Below, one piece after another: positions 1 through 6,800 of a DNA stretch of 8,159 nt. The DNA lies in NCBI GenBank assembly GCA_900763245.1, contig CAAFJQ010000103.1, forward strand, positions 1-8,159. Reading direction: 5' to 3'. A program made the translations under genes and the position numbers. The notes beneath the pieces are model-generated. The model made no database searches. It worked only from the letters and a program-made list of their open reading frames with translations, and was not told the DNA's origin. The stretch's first letter is position 1; the number at the start of each line of letters is the position of its first letter. Origin of the DNA: Bacilli bacterium. GTDB taxonomy: Bacteria; Bacillota_I; Bacilli_A; RFN20; CAG-288.

Positions 1-29
1 AAATGGAACCGTTTTTCGGTCAAGCCGAT

Positions 30-59
30 TTTTGTTTCAGTCCATGGACTGAAACAAAA
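30..59. repeat. perfect 30-bp palindrome upstream of the lipoprotein operon
   Basis: The left half (TTTTGTTTCAGTCCA) is the exact reverse complement of the right half (TGGACTGAAACAAAA), with the centre between 44 and 45. As RNA it would form a 13-bp stem with a CAUG loop. It is not a normal intrinsic terminator in either direction: the T-run precedes the stem, an A-run follows it, and no U-tract comes after it. It could be an operator for a dimeric regulator, a read-through-blocking hairpin near the end of a mobile element, or a dispersed palindromic repeat. The palindrome is directly visible; its role is unknown. Confidence 0.95.
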
Positions 60-74
60 GCAATCCCCTATAGG

Positions 75-97
75 AGTTGCACTTCATTTGAAAACTA
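75..97. mobile_element. possible outer end of an IS30-family insertion sequence (element lies to the left)
   Basis: The string GTTGCACTTCATTTGAAAA resembles, from memory, terminal inverted repeats of IS30-family elements in Bacillota, which read roughly GTTGCACTT-G-ATTTTACAA at their outer edge. In this orientation the element body and transposase would lie left of the window. No transposase codons and no second end are visible here, so this rests on sequence resemblance alone. If correct, the native upstream region of the operon was replaced or shortened by an insertion, and the palindrome at 30-59 would lie inside the element. Confidence 0.3.
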
Positions 98-139
98 ATA
101 AAAAAAGTAATGGTAGTATAAATCGTGAAAAGTTTAGGA

Positions 140-145
140 TATAAT
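140..145 (+). promoter_or_regulatory. candidate -10 box (TATAAT) for the lipoprotein operon
   Basis: There is an exact TATAAT, but no recognisable -35 hexamer 16-18 bases upstream and no TG extension. If used, transcription would start near 151-153, almost at the ribosome binding site, giving an unusually short leader. The region is A/T-rich enough for a chance match. A TTGAAA at 88-93 lies too far away to pair with it. The operon could instead be transcribed from further upstream. Confidence 0.25.
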
Positions 146-153
146 ATTATTTT

Positions 154-158
154 GGAGG
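154..158 (+). promoter_or_regulatory. ribosome binding site GGAGG that fixes the start of the first lipoprotein
   Basis: GGAGG sits 5 bases before the ATG at 164. The same frame is open back to a GTG at 125, but that start has no Shine-Dalgarno sequence and would put 13 residues in front of the lipoprotein signal peptide. The binding site and the signal peptide together favour 164. Confidence 0.85.
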
Positions 159-163
159 CCTTT

Positions 164-2533
164 ATGAGAAACAAAAAAATTATCAAATCAATTTTGCTCT
201 TGCCCATCCTTTCTACTTTAATCACATCCTGTGGCGATGAAAGCAATAAAACAAGCAACAAGAAGACAGATGCACCGATCACAACTGATACGACGCATAC
301 AACAGAAAATAACACCTCTTCTCCTTCCACTGATAACAATCAGCCTAAACCGAACACGCTGAACAAGGAAACATTGGCAAAGATGTTGAACAACATCATC
401 GAAGCCAAGAGCTTTGCAATTCAGAAAACCTGCATTGAGAATACCGATGAAGGAGATTTTGTTGATGTTTTCAACGAAAAATACGTTCATTTGGAAAGCA
501 AAAAGCTGTCTCACATCCTGATGAAGAATCTTATCGATGATACGATTGCTTCCTCTTACACTTTCGGAATCGAAGAGGGAAGTCTTTCTCTCCGCTCCAT
601 CGATTCCAAATCAGTCAATGGAGAATATCAGGTTCTTGATGAACTCTCTTCCTTTAATCCTCTCAATTCCTACAAAGACCAAAAGACCGGCAAAGGTCTT
701 ATCACGACAAATGACATCCTTTTAAGCGTTGATGATTATGTCGTCAATGATTTCGGTCTCGTCTTGACTCTTTCCACTTTATTGAACCTCAAAGAGAGAG
801 CTGCCAACTCTCAGTTTGTCTATGCAAAGTTCGCATTGGATCAGAACCAAAACCTTACTTTCACTCTTGTCAGATCCACTGACGGCATGTCCTTTACCGA
901 TTATGCAACCGGAACTTTCTTAGATATCAATAACGCCGCTTCCGACATGGAAGAATCTTTGCTTAAGAATCCCTATTCTTATAAGAAAATCAGTTCCGCT
1001 CTCCTTAATAGCATCAAGAAAGACACTTACTCTTTCGCCAACGCCTTTGAACAGACCTATCCCGATGATTTAGGATGGACTTTGGACAAGGGCATCTATC
1101 AGATCGAGCAGGATAAGATTCATCTCAAAGCCGACAGCGAAGAGACTTTCTATGTCAAAAAGAACGATGTTGCAGTCGAACAGTATCTCAATGGTCTTAA
1201 TGAGATCACAGAAGTCGACACTGGAATCAAATGGTCCAGCTTCAACTATCTTAACGACTATCTCAGTGAAGCATCCTTGCTTCAGGTCTCCTCTGACACC
1301 TATCGTTATGTCGGAAATGATCCTTTCAAGGTCTTCAATGCAATCACAGGAACAAAATCCTTAGGTTCCAATGATATCGACTATATCGATTTCACAGTCA
1401 AGAACAGCAATATCACCAACATCTATACCAAGTTCATCAGCGACTTGGATACTGCAAACTTCCTCACTGATGTCTGGTATGATGTCACAACCACTGTCGG
1501 CGATGTCGCAGTCTCTCTTCCTAAGCCGTTAAAGCCCATCAAAGAAGACAATCTCACCGAGACTGTCACAAAGACGCTCAGCTACTTCAAAGACACCTTT
1601 GAAATCGAGATGTATGACAAGCTTGCCAAATCCTTATCGACCAAATACACCTTCATCAACAATGGTCCTGACAGCTACATCTTAAGAGATGAGCTTTATA
1701 CAAAGCCTGGCGAAACAGCACTCAGCCACAAGAAGACTGGATTCGGTCTTAATTCCAACGGCGATGTTGTCGAATACTTATACACTTCAAACGGAAGTGT
1801 CTTTGCCTTGAACGAACCTGTCAAAGGAAAAGAACTCTCTTCCTTCATCAATATGGATATCTCTCCTGTTCTATTCATGAAGGGAACATTCAAGGACAAA
1901 GCCTATATCAAACTCAGAACCGATATCAAGGATATCGACAGCCATTTATTAGGATACAACCATATCAAAGACGTCAATGTCGATACCTTTAAGTTCTACT
2001 ACAATGACAATAAATCCAAGAAGCCATTATCTTATACATATCATTATTCTTATAACAACGGCCAGTCCAAAGGCGAAGAATTTGTCAATGTCTTAGGCTT
2101 AGGAAACACCGAAGTCGAGACCGAAGAAGGATTGAGCGAAAAGATCAAGAAGCTCACTTCCTTTGTCGCTCCTACAACCTGGGAGATGGAAGAAAGCGTC
2201 TATGGTGAACTTGTCTCACTTCTTGGCGAAGAAAGGGCAAAGCTTGTCCCTTATGTCTATGAAAAATCCCTCTTCGACAAGTGGTACGGATATGTCAACA
2301 AGGCGCAGAGAAAGATGACAATCTATATTCCTGACACCCAGTTCGACTTCGATGACAAGACCAACTACATGGGACGATTAGAAGAGATGATCAAGGCCAA
2401 CACCTCCTTCAAAGCAGATACCGATGATAAAGGAAACAAGGTCTACTATTACTACGACGGAACTTCCTACACTTTAGGAATTTCACTCTCCGACAATCCG
2501 AAAGACGGATTCGATGTCTTCATACCAGATTAA
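164..2533 (+). CDS. large predicted lipoprotein, three repeated modules plus C-terminal domain (first gene of operon)
   Basis: This encodes a 789-residue predicted membrane-anchored surface lipoprotein of unknown function. The start has a lysine-rich n-region, a hydrophobic core (about residues 9-19) and a lipobox (ITSC) with Cys23 as the lipidation site. A Ser/Thr/Asn/Pro-rich tether runs to about residue 65. By eye the rest falls into three related modules (about 68-268, 272-452, 463-663), each with an N-terminal helix, many aromatic beta-strands and Gly/Asn turns. A proline-rich hinge (LPKPLKP, 452-458) separates modules 2 and 3. A distinct tail (about 665-789) holds helices and then a Tyr-rich strand region. 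No catalytic motif or further membrane segment is visible. The second gene is a paralogue lacking the tail; its ATG follows this stop by 17 bases behind AGGAGGT (2537-2543), so the two are co-transcribed. A LolA/LppX-like lipid-binding fold is conceivable but untested. Confidence 0.9.
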   Translation: MRNKKIIKSILLLPILSTLITSCGDESNKTSNKKTDAPITTDTTHTTENNTSSPSTDNNQPKPNTLNKETLAKMLNNIIEAKSFAIQKTCIENTDEGDFVDVFNEKYVHLESKKLSHILMKNLIDDTIASSYTFGIEEGSLSLRSIDSKSVNGEYQVLDELSSFNPLNSYKDQKTGKGLITTNDILLSVDDYVVNDFGLVLTLSTLLNLKERAANSQFVYAKFALDQNQNLTFTLVRSTDGMSFTDYATGTFLDINNAASDMEESLLKNPYSYKKISSALLNSIKKDTYSFANAFEQTYPDDLGWTLDKGIYQIEQDKIHLKADSEETFYVKKNDVAVEQYLNGLNEITEVDTGIKWSSFNYLNDYLSEASLLQVSSDTYRYVGNDPFKVFNAITGTKSLGSNDIDYIDFTVKNSNITNIYTKFISDLDTANFLTDVWYDVTTTVGDVAVSLPKPLKPIKEDNLTETVTKTLSYFKDTFEIEMYDKLAKSLSTKYTFINNGPDSYILRDELYTKPGETALSHKKTGFGLNSNGDVVEYLYTSNGSVFALNEPVKGKELSSFINMDISPVLFMKGTFKDKAYIKLRTDIKDIDSHLLGYNHIKDVNVDTFKFYYNDNKSKKPLSYTYHYSYNNGQSKGEEFVNVLGLGNTEVETEEGLSEKIKKLTSFVAPTTWEMEESVYGELVSLLGEERAKLVPYVYEKSLFDKWYGYVNKAQRKMTIYIPDTQFDFDDKTNYMGRLEEMIKANTSFKADTDDKGNKVYYYYDGTSYTLGISLSDNPKDGFDVFIPD

Positions 2534-2550
2534 ACCAGGAGGTAAACGAC

Positions 2551-4539
2551 ATGAAAACAAAAAAACTTATTTTATCATTGATATCCCTTTTGGCACTCGC
2601 TTCCTGTAATGGAGACAATCCCTCTGTCCCTAGCGAAAAACCATCAACCACGGACAAAGAGACAACAAACAAAGATACCACCCCAAGCAACACTTCTACT
2701 TTCTATGATGACCTATCCGATATCAAAGACGGAAAGTATCTCTTCGATTACTTCTCCTATGTCGGAAATCATGGAAACTACACCCTCACCTATGATATCG
2801 AAGGAACAGCTTGCTATGACCTCTTCACTGAGGACTACTACTATATGTCTATCATCAACAACGGCGGCATTCTTCTTCCCTACTACAACACCGATGAGAT
2901 CAGCAGAGACATCCTTTATCGCTATGACTTAAACGGCGACAAAGTCGATGTATTGCTTCCTGAACAAGGCGTCGATGAAGATAATTATTTCGTCTCCGAT
3001 GTCAATGAAATCAGCTACTTCTCCTTATTGACCGATGAAAACAACGAAAGATTCAACATCAAAGAAGATGATTTCAAATTGAACAAGGACAATGTCTACT
3101 ACACCGACAACAAGGTCTTCAACACCGTTCTTGCAATGAGTGTCGGTTATGCATCTGTCGCTTTGAACGGACTTGTCGCCTATACCACCTTCGATTTCTT
3201 AAACACCGGCGATATCTCCTTCAGCATCTATATGACAGATGCAACAACAAACTCTGAATCCTTACTGGTCACAGCCAAGTTCAAGGATATCGATCGCTCC
3301 AGAATGGAAGTTCTTGAGAAGTTCCGTCTTGCCTATCGCACCGATGCTTCTCTTTCCGATAACGCCATCTCTGTCTTCAACAACAAATCGATGAATGTCA
3401 TCAGTCAGGTCACTGAGCACAACGGAAACGAAACTCCTGTCCTCTATATGGATACAAGCTATCAGTATGATGAGAATAGCATCAGCCTTGTCAACAAAGA
3501 CTTGGTCCATAACCGCGAATACGATTACTTCTACGAGAAGGCCAAAAACGGCTATGCTTCCGTTGTCGGTCTCAATGGTCTTAATGAAGTCGAAACTGAT
3601 GTTGCTCAAGTAAGATGGGATGAGCTCAGCTGGCTCACTAACTTTGCTGATGCAAAAGCCTTCAGAAAAATCAGTGACAACACTTATCGCTACTATGGAT
3701 TTGATTCCGAAGCCCTCTTCTATTCTTTGACCTATTACGATTTCAAGATGGCCGTCAAGACAATTGATGTCGTCGTCGAAAACGACAAGATCAAAGAAAT
3801 CAATACCACCTTGTACAGTTCTGTTTCCGATACCGATTCCAGCTATGTCTACTATACGATCAAGACAACATTCTCTAATGATGTCAATATCGTAAGACCT
3901 GCTCCTTATCAGCCAAAGACTGAAAGCGAGATCAAAGAGAATAACAAGATCAAGAAAGCTTTTGACAAGCTTAAGGCCGGAAATTCCTACGAAGCGCTCT
4001 TTGAAGATTACGGATATGTCACAGACCAAAAAGTTAAGATGACTGTCGCTAATGATATCATCTACTTCGAAAGCCTTTCTTCCGTCACAGATGAACAGAA
4101 CAACAATCTCGGATATGTCTTGAAGGATGGAAAAGTTATCCCCTTCGCTGTCAAAGTCAATGAGAAAGGTGAAAAGGTCCCCTATGTCACCGGAAAATGT
4201 GTCGAAGGCGACACCCTTGACAACCATATCGGTTTCAAGCTTCACAGCGAAGTCTTCACCATGAGAGATTCCGTCATCATCCCTAAGCAGGACATCATCA
4301 ATCTCAGAGACTATATGTTCGGCTTTGTCAGCAAAGACTACATGGTCGAAGACACGCTTGCGATGGCTATGAACAACAATAACGAAATCACCAACATCAA
4401 ATACAGCTACATCGCTCCGATCAGCGAATTCCAGACGACATCCGGTTATGAAAACATCTCCATCTCCAAATACGGAACTGCCAAATTAGGCATCAATCTT
4501 ACAGAGAAGATCAGAAACTTAAAACCCATGGAGGAATAA
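2551..4539 (+). CDS. large predicted lipoprotein, three repeated modules (second gene of operon)
   Basis: This encodes a 662-residue predicted lipoprotein, function not recognised. The signal peptide ends in the lipobox LASC with Cys19 as the lipid anchor, followed by a Pro/Ser/Thr/Lys tether to about residue 50. Three modules can be drawn at about 52-258, 262-449 and 460-657. A hinge (RPAPYQP, 449-455) matches the proline hinge of the first gene. Modules 2 and 3 align by eye with those of the first protein: LNGLNE (341-346), then SDNTYRYYG (375-383) in module 2, and YGTAKLG...LTEKIRNL at the C-terminus against GNTEVET...LSEKIKKL there. It therefore looks like a tandem duplicate that ends where the partner's third module ends. 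AGGAGGT lies 7 bases before the ATG. Codons favour ATC, GTC and TTC as in its neighbours. No enzyme motif is visible, so structural, ligand-binding or cell-envelope roles remain open. Confidence 0.9.
   Translation: MKTKKLILSLISLLALASCNGDNPSVPSEKPSTTDKETTNKDTTPSNTSTFYDDLSDIKDGKYLFDYFSYVGNHGNYTLTYDIEGTACYDLFTEDYYYMSIINNGGILLPYYNTDEISRDILYRYDLNGDKVDVLLPEQGVDEDNYFVSDVNEISYFSLLTDENNERFNIKEDDFKLNKDNVYYTDNKVFNTVLAMSVGYASVALNGLVAYTTFDFLNTGDISFSIYMTDATTNSESLLVTAKFKDIDRSRMEVLEKFRLAYRTDASLSDNAISVFNNKSMNVISQVTEHNGNETPVLYMDTSYQYDENSISLVNKDLVHNREYDYFYEKAKNGYASVVGLNGLNEVETDVAQVRWDELSWLTNFADAKAFRKISDNTYRYYGFDSEALFYSLTYYDFKMAVKTIDVVVENDKIKEINTTLYSSVSDTDSSYVYYTIKTTFSNDVNIVRPAPYQPKTESEIKENNKIKKAFDKLKAGNSYEALFEDYGYVTDQKVKMTVANDIIYFESLSSVTDEQNNNLGYVLKDGKVIPFAVKVNEKGEKVPYVTGKCVEGDTLDNHIGFKLHSEVFTMRDSVIIPKQDIINLRDYMFGFVSKDYMVEDTLAMAMNNNNEITNIKYSYIAPISEFQTTSGYENISISKYGTAKLGINLTEKIRNLKPMEE
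4530..4534 (+). promoter_or_regulatory. ribosome binding site of the third lipoprotein, inside the end of the second gene
   Basis: GGAGG overlaps the last Met-Glu-Glu codons of the upstream gene and lies 7 bases before the ATG at 4542. The upstream stop (TAA, 4537-4539) is only 2 bases from that ATG. This layout favours translational coupling, so the second and third proteins are probably made in linked amounts. Confidence 0.85.
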
Positions 4540-4541
4540 AC

Positions 4542-6557
4542 ATGAAAAAGAATTTTATTTTCGCATTGTTAGTTTTCGCCCCTCTTCTTATCACATCCTG
4601 TAATTCAAAAGAAAGCACAAATCAGCCCACTGACACTCTCAAACCGACAGAAACAGCTACACCGACTGAACAGATTGTTCACGCAACAGACTTGCTTGTC
4701 GAATTCGATAACGCACAGAAAATCGGAGAAGTCTATCAGGTCATCGAAGGCGATGAAGTCGCTTTCCGTTATACGATCACTCCTACAGGAGCCATTGAAA
4801 AAGATGTTGCTATCACCTCTACTAATACATCCATCACCATCTCTGACAACAAGGTCAAATTCAACAAGAAAAAAAACAGCGTCGTTCTGAAGTTCAGCCT
4901 CAACGGAACTGAAATCGCCAAAGAGCTCACCTTCAAGGTCATTAGTCAGGAAGATGCCCTGAAAGCCAACTTAGCGACCATCAAAAAGAACACAGAAGCT
5001 CTTTCTAAGAAAGCAAGCGAATACACGCTCACAAAGAGTGAGAACGGAACGGAAACAAACGAGACTCATAGCCGTTTCAAGAACGAATACCTTCTCACAA
5101 CAAGCAAAGGCATCACAATTTCCAGACAGATCAAAGAGAACAATTACCTCAAGTATCGTCTTATCGATGGTTCTTTGAAAGAGTTCGAAAAGGTCGAGCT
5201 CACCAACGACAACAGAAACGAATATTTTAACCTTGTCAACTCTTTCGATATGGACGGATACAAGAGCATCTCTGATTATGTTTTCGGACAGAAAGGTCTC
5301 CTTTACGGAAAGAACGGATTCCTGAACGCTGATTTAAGCACGACATTCAAGTTCTCTACTGAGAACGCAAAGGAAATCGTCCTCTTCAATCAGTTCACAA
5401 CAACCGATGAGATGGATCCTACCTACAAGATCTATCACAAAGAGACACTCACCCTTTCACTTTCTGAAGCGTTAGGCGCTATCAATAAGTTCACCTATAC
5501 AGTCGAAGACTTCAACGATGAAAAGATGGAAGAAGCAGCCTCTTCCACAAGCACAACCACACTTGAAATCAAGAAGACTGCTGATGCTTTAGGCGAAAAC
5601 GAAGCTGCTATCAAGGAAAGTGATTTCTATTATAAGGATATCGCTGTTTCCTTAGTCAACGCTGGAAACAAGTTCTATAAAGGTCAGTCTTATCCGCTTG
5701 TCATCACCAACAGCAACAATAAGGCAAGCTCTCTTATCGATAATATCAATGTCACCGTCACCAATAAGGACGAGACAAGCGATGTTGTCATTGCTACCTA
5801 CAATGAAAAGACCAATACCATTGAAACAAAAAATCTTGGCACTGCTCTCATCAAAGTCACAACAGCAAGCGGAGAGACAAAGTCTCTTGAAATGACTGTT
5901 GAAAAGACTCCAGTCAGAGCAATCCGCATCAACAGCGAAGGCGGAGAAATCAAGGGTGGTTCCTCTATCAATTTCACCGCAGAAATCCTTCCTAGCGAAG
6001 CTGATCAGACCTACAATGCCTACCTTGATGAAGCCGGCAAGAAGCTTGCTACATTAGAGAGATCCACTAAAGGTTTCTATACCTTGACCGCTAACGAAAA
6101 CGTTGAAGACGGACAGAGAATCGAAGTCACCTTTGTCACAGAAGGATTAAATGAAGATGGAAATAAACTCACCTCCACCATCACCTTCATCACCAAAAAG
6201 AAAGAACAGGCAGCTACCACAGTCGAAGCCAAACTTCTCGGCAACTGGGCTGTCGATGATGATAGCGACTACACTGGTTCGACACTTGAATTCAGAAGCA
6301 CCGGAAGAGCAAAACTCAGTATTAGTTCATGGGGCATGGTTGATTACTGCATCTTCGATTGGAATAAGGATGGCAATCCTATTTACAAGGATGGCACCTT
6401 CCATCAGTTGAATTCTGATGACGAGACTGACCTCATGGATCCTGATCAGGCTTACTATGAACTTCAGAATGTTGTTCTTGAAGGCGACAATGTCAAAATT
6501 ACAATGCTTTCCACTGACTTCAATGAAACATTCGAAATGATTTTCGTCAAGCAGTAA
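4542..6557 (+). CDS. multidomain predicted lipoprotein with Ig-like and lipocalin-like domains (third gene of operon)
   Basis: This encodes a 671-residue predicted lipoprotein. The signal peptide ends in ITSC with Cys20 as the anchor, then a Thr/Pro-rich tether runs to about residue 45. Domains as read by eye: an all-beta Ig-like domain (about 50-136); one module resembling those repeated in the two upstream proteins (about 137-345), opening with a helix and containing an NYLKYRLIDG strand pair; a probable Ig-like domain (about 355-454); a second, more typical Big_2-like domain (about 457-553; note VRAIRINSEGGEIKGGSSI and ILPSEA); and a C-terminal lipocalin-like/DUF5640-like domain (about 562-671) opening with LLGNWAVDDD and a TLEFRSTG strand. 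Ig-like repeats usually act as spacers or adhesive units, and lipocalin-like barrels can bind small hydrophobic ligands; neither role is shown here. It is the last gene before the operon terminator. Domain names are from pattern memory and moderately sure. Confidence 0.9.
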   Translation: MKKNFIFALLVFAPLLITSCNSKESTNQPTDTLKPTETATPTEQIVHATDLLVEFDNAQKIGEVYQVIEGDEVAFRYTITPTGAIEKDVAITSTNTSITISDNKVKFNKKKNSVVLKFSLNGTEIAKELTFKVISQEDALKANLATIKKNTEALSKKASEYTLTKSENGTETNETHSRFKNEYLLTTSKGITISRQIKENNYLKYRLIDGSLKEFEKVELTNDNRNEYFNLVNSFDMDGYKSISDYVFGQKGLLYGKNGFLNADLSTTFKFSTENAKEIVLFNQFTTTDEMDPTYKIYHKETLTLSLSEALGAINKFTYTVEDFNDEKMEEAASSTSTTTLEIKKTADALGENEAAIKESDFYYKDIAVSLVNAGNKFYKGQSYPLVITNSNNKASSLIDNINVTVTNKDETSDVVIATYNEKTNTIETKNLGTALIKVTTASGETKSLEMTVEKTPVRAIRINSEGGEIKGGSSINFTAEILPSEADQTYNAYLDEAGKKLATLERSTKGFYTLTANENVEDGQRIEVTFVTEGLNEDGNKLTSTITFITKKKEQAATTVEAKLLGNWAVDDDSDYTGSTLEFRSTGRAKLSISSWGMVDYCIFDWNKDGNPIYKDGTFHQLNSDDETDLMDPDQAYYELQNVVLEGDNVKITMLSTDFNETFEMIFVKQ

Positions 6558-6582
6558 AGAAGGCAAAACTCAAATCACATTT

Positions 6583-6628
6583 AAATAGGCAAAGCTCTAT
6601 AATTGCGCTTTGCCTATTTTATTTTTTT
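6583..6628 (+). terminator. strong Rho-independent terminator of the lipoprotein operon
   Basis: A 13-bp perfect stem (AAATAGGCAAAGC at 6583-6595 with its complement at 6607-6619) encloses an 11-base loop. The T-tract TTTT-A-TTTTTTT runs from 6617 to 6628. It lies 25 bases after the stop of the third lipoprotein gene. On the reverse strand the stem is followed only by TTTAAAT, so it may stop the convergent ATPase transcript weakly at best. Confidence 0.95.
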
Positions 6629-6800
6629 GGATTTTATCAATAAACTTATTGATGCCAACCTTTTATGAAAATAACAATGTGTTTTTATTCATCCTGAATC
6701 AAAGCATTGTTTTTAACCTTACAGTTTTCAATTGCAACAATGATTTTTTCGGTCCAGAAACAATGGCTTCTGATTATGAACGGTCAATCTCAAAGCAGGA
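6629..6800. other. gap between convergent genes, no gene seen
   Basis: This A/T-rich stretch separates the operon terminator from the end of the reverse-strand ATPase gene. It contains a small dyad (ATCAATAA/TTATTGAT, 6636-6653) and four copies of AACAATG, one of them inverted, between 6673 and 6765. A 92-codon forward frame (6610-6888) crosses it, but that frame starts inside the terminator, has no ribosome binding site and overlaps the ATPase gene. No convincing terminator for the ATPase transcript was found here. Confidence 0.6.

Noticed and set aside
16..33. Small hairpin TCGGT/GCCGA followed by TTTTT, as a terminator of a gene to the left
   Set aside because: The stem is only 4-5 bp with one G-T pair and a 3-base loop. 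It is too weak to call without seeing a gene that ends just before it.
1..144. Forward frame 1 is open from the window edge to a TAA at 142-144 and could be the tail of an upstream gene
   Set aside because: It runs through the perfect palindrome and the IS-end-like stretch. It uses codons rare in the neighbouring genes (several ATA, AGG, AGT) and gives a very basic, low-complexity peptide. An accidental open frame is more likely, though an upstream extension was not visible.
125..163. GTG at 125 as the start of the first lipoprotein
   Set aside because: It has no Shine-Dalgarno sequence and would put 13 residues before the signal peptide. The ATG at 164 has GGAGG 5 bases upstream and gives a textbook lipoprotein N-terminus.
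37..514. Reverse-strand open frames at 37-339 and 218-514
   Set aside because: They overlap the first lipoprotein gene, lack ribosome binding sites and resemble no known protein. They are shadows of the coding strand.
1921..1940. Inverted GATATC-rich motif (CGATATC...GATATCG), with many GATATC sites across the operon
   Set aside because: These come from repeated Asp-Ile codons (GAT ATC) under the genes' preference for ATC, and not from a separate DNA motif.
3262..4245. 327-codon open frame antisense to the second lipoprotein gene
   Set aside because: It is in exact codon register with the sense gene, so it only reflects the scarcity of TTA, CTA and TCA codons in that stretch. It has no ribosome binding site, and its translation is an unnatural run of Ile, Asp and Val residues.
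6722..6738. AGTTTTCAATTGCAAC as a possible second IS end matching the one at 75-97
   Set aside because: Only the first nine bases and the GCAAC match the inverse of that end, with bases missing between them. There is no transposase between the two sites, and an intact lipoprotein operon fills the interval.
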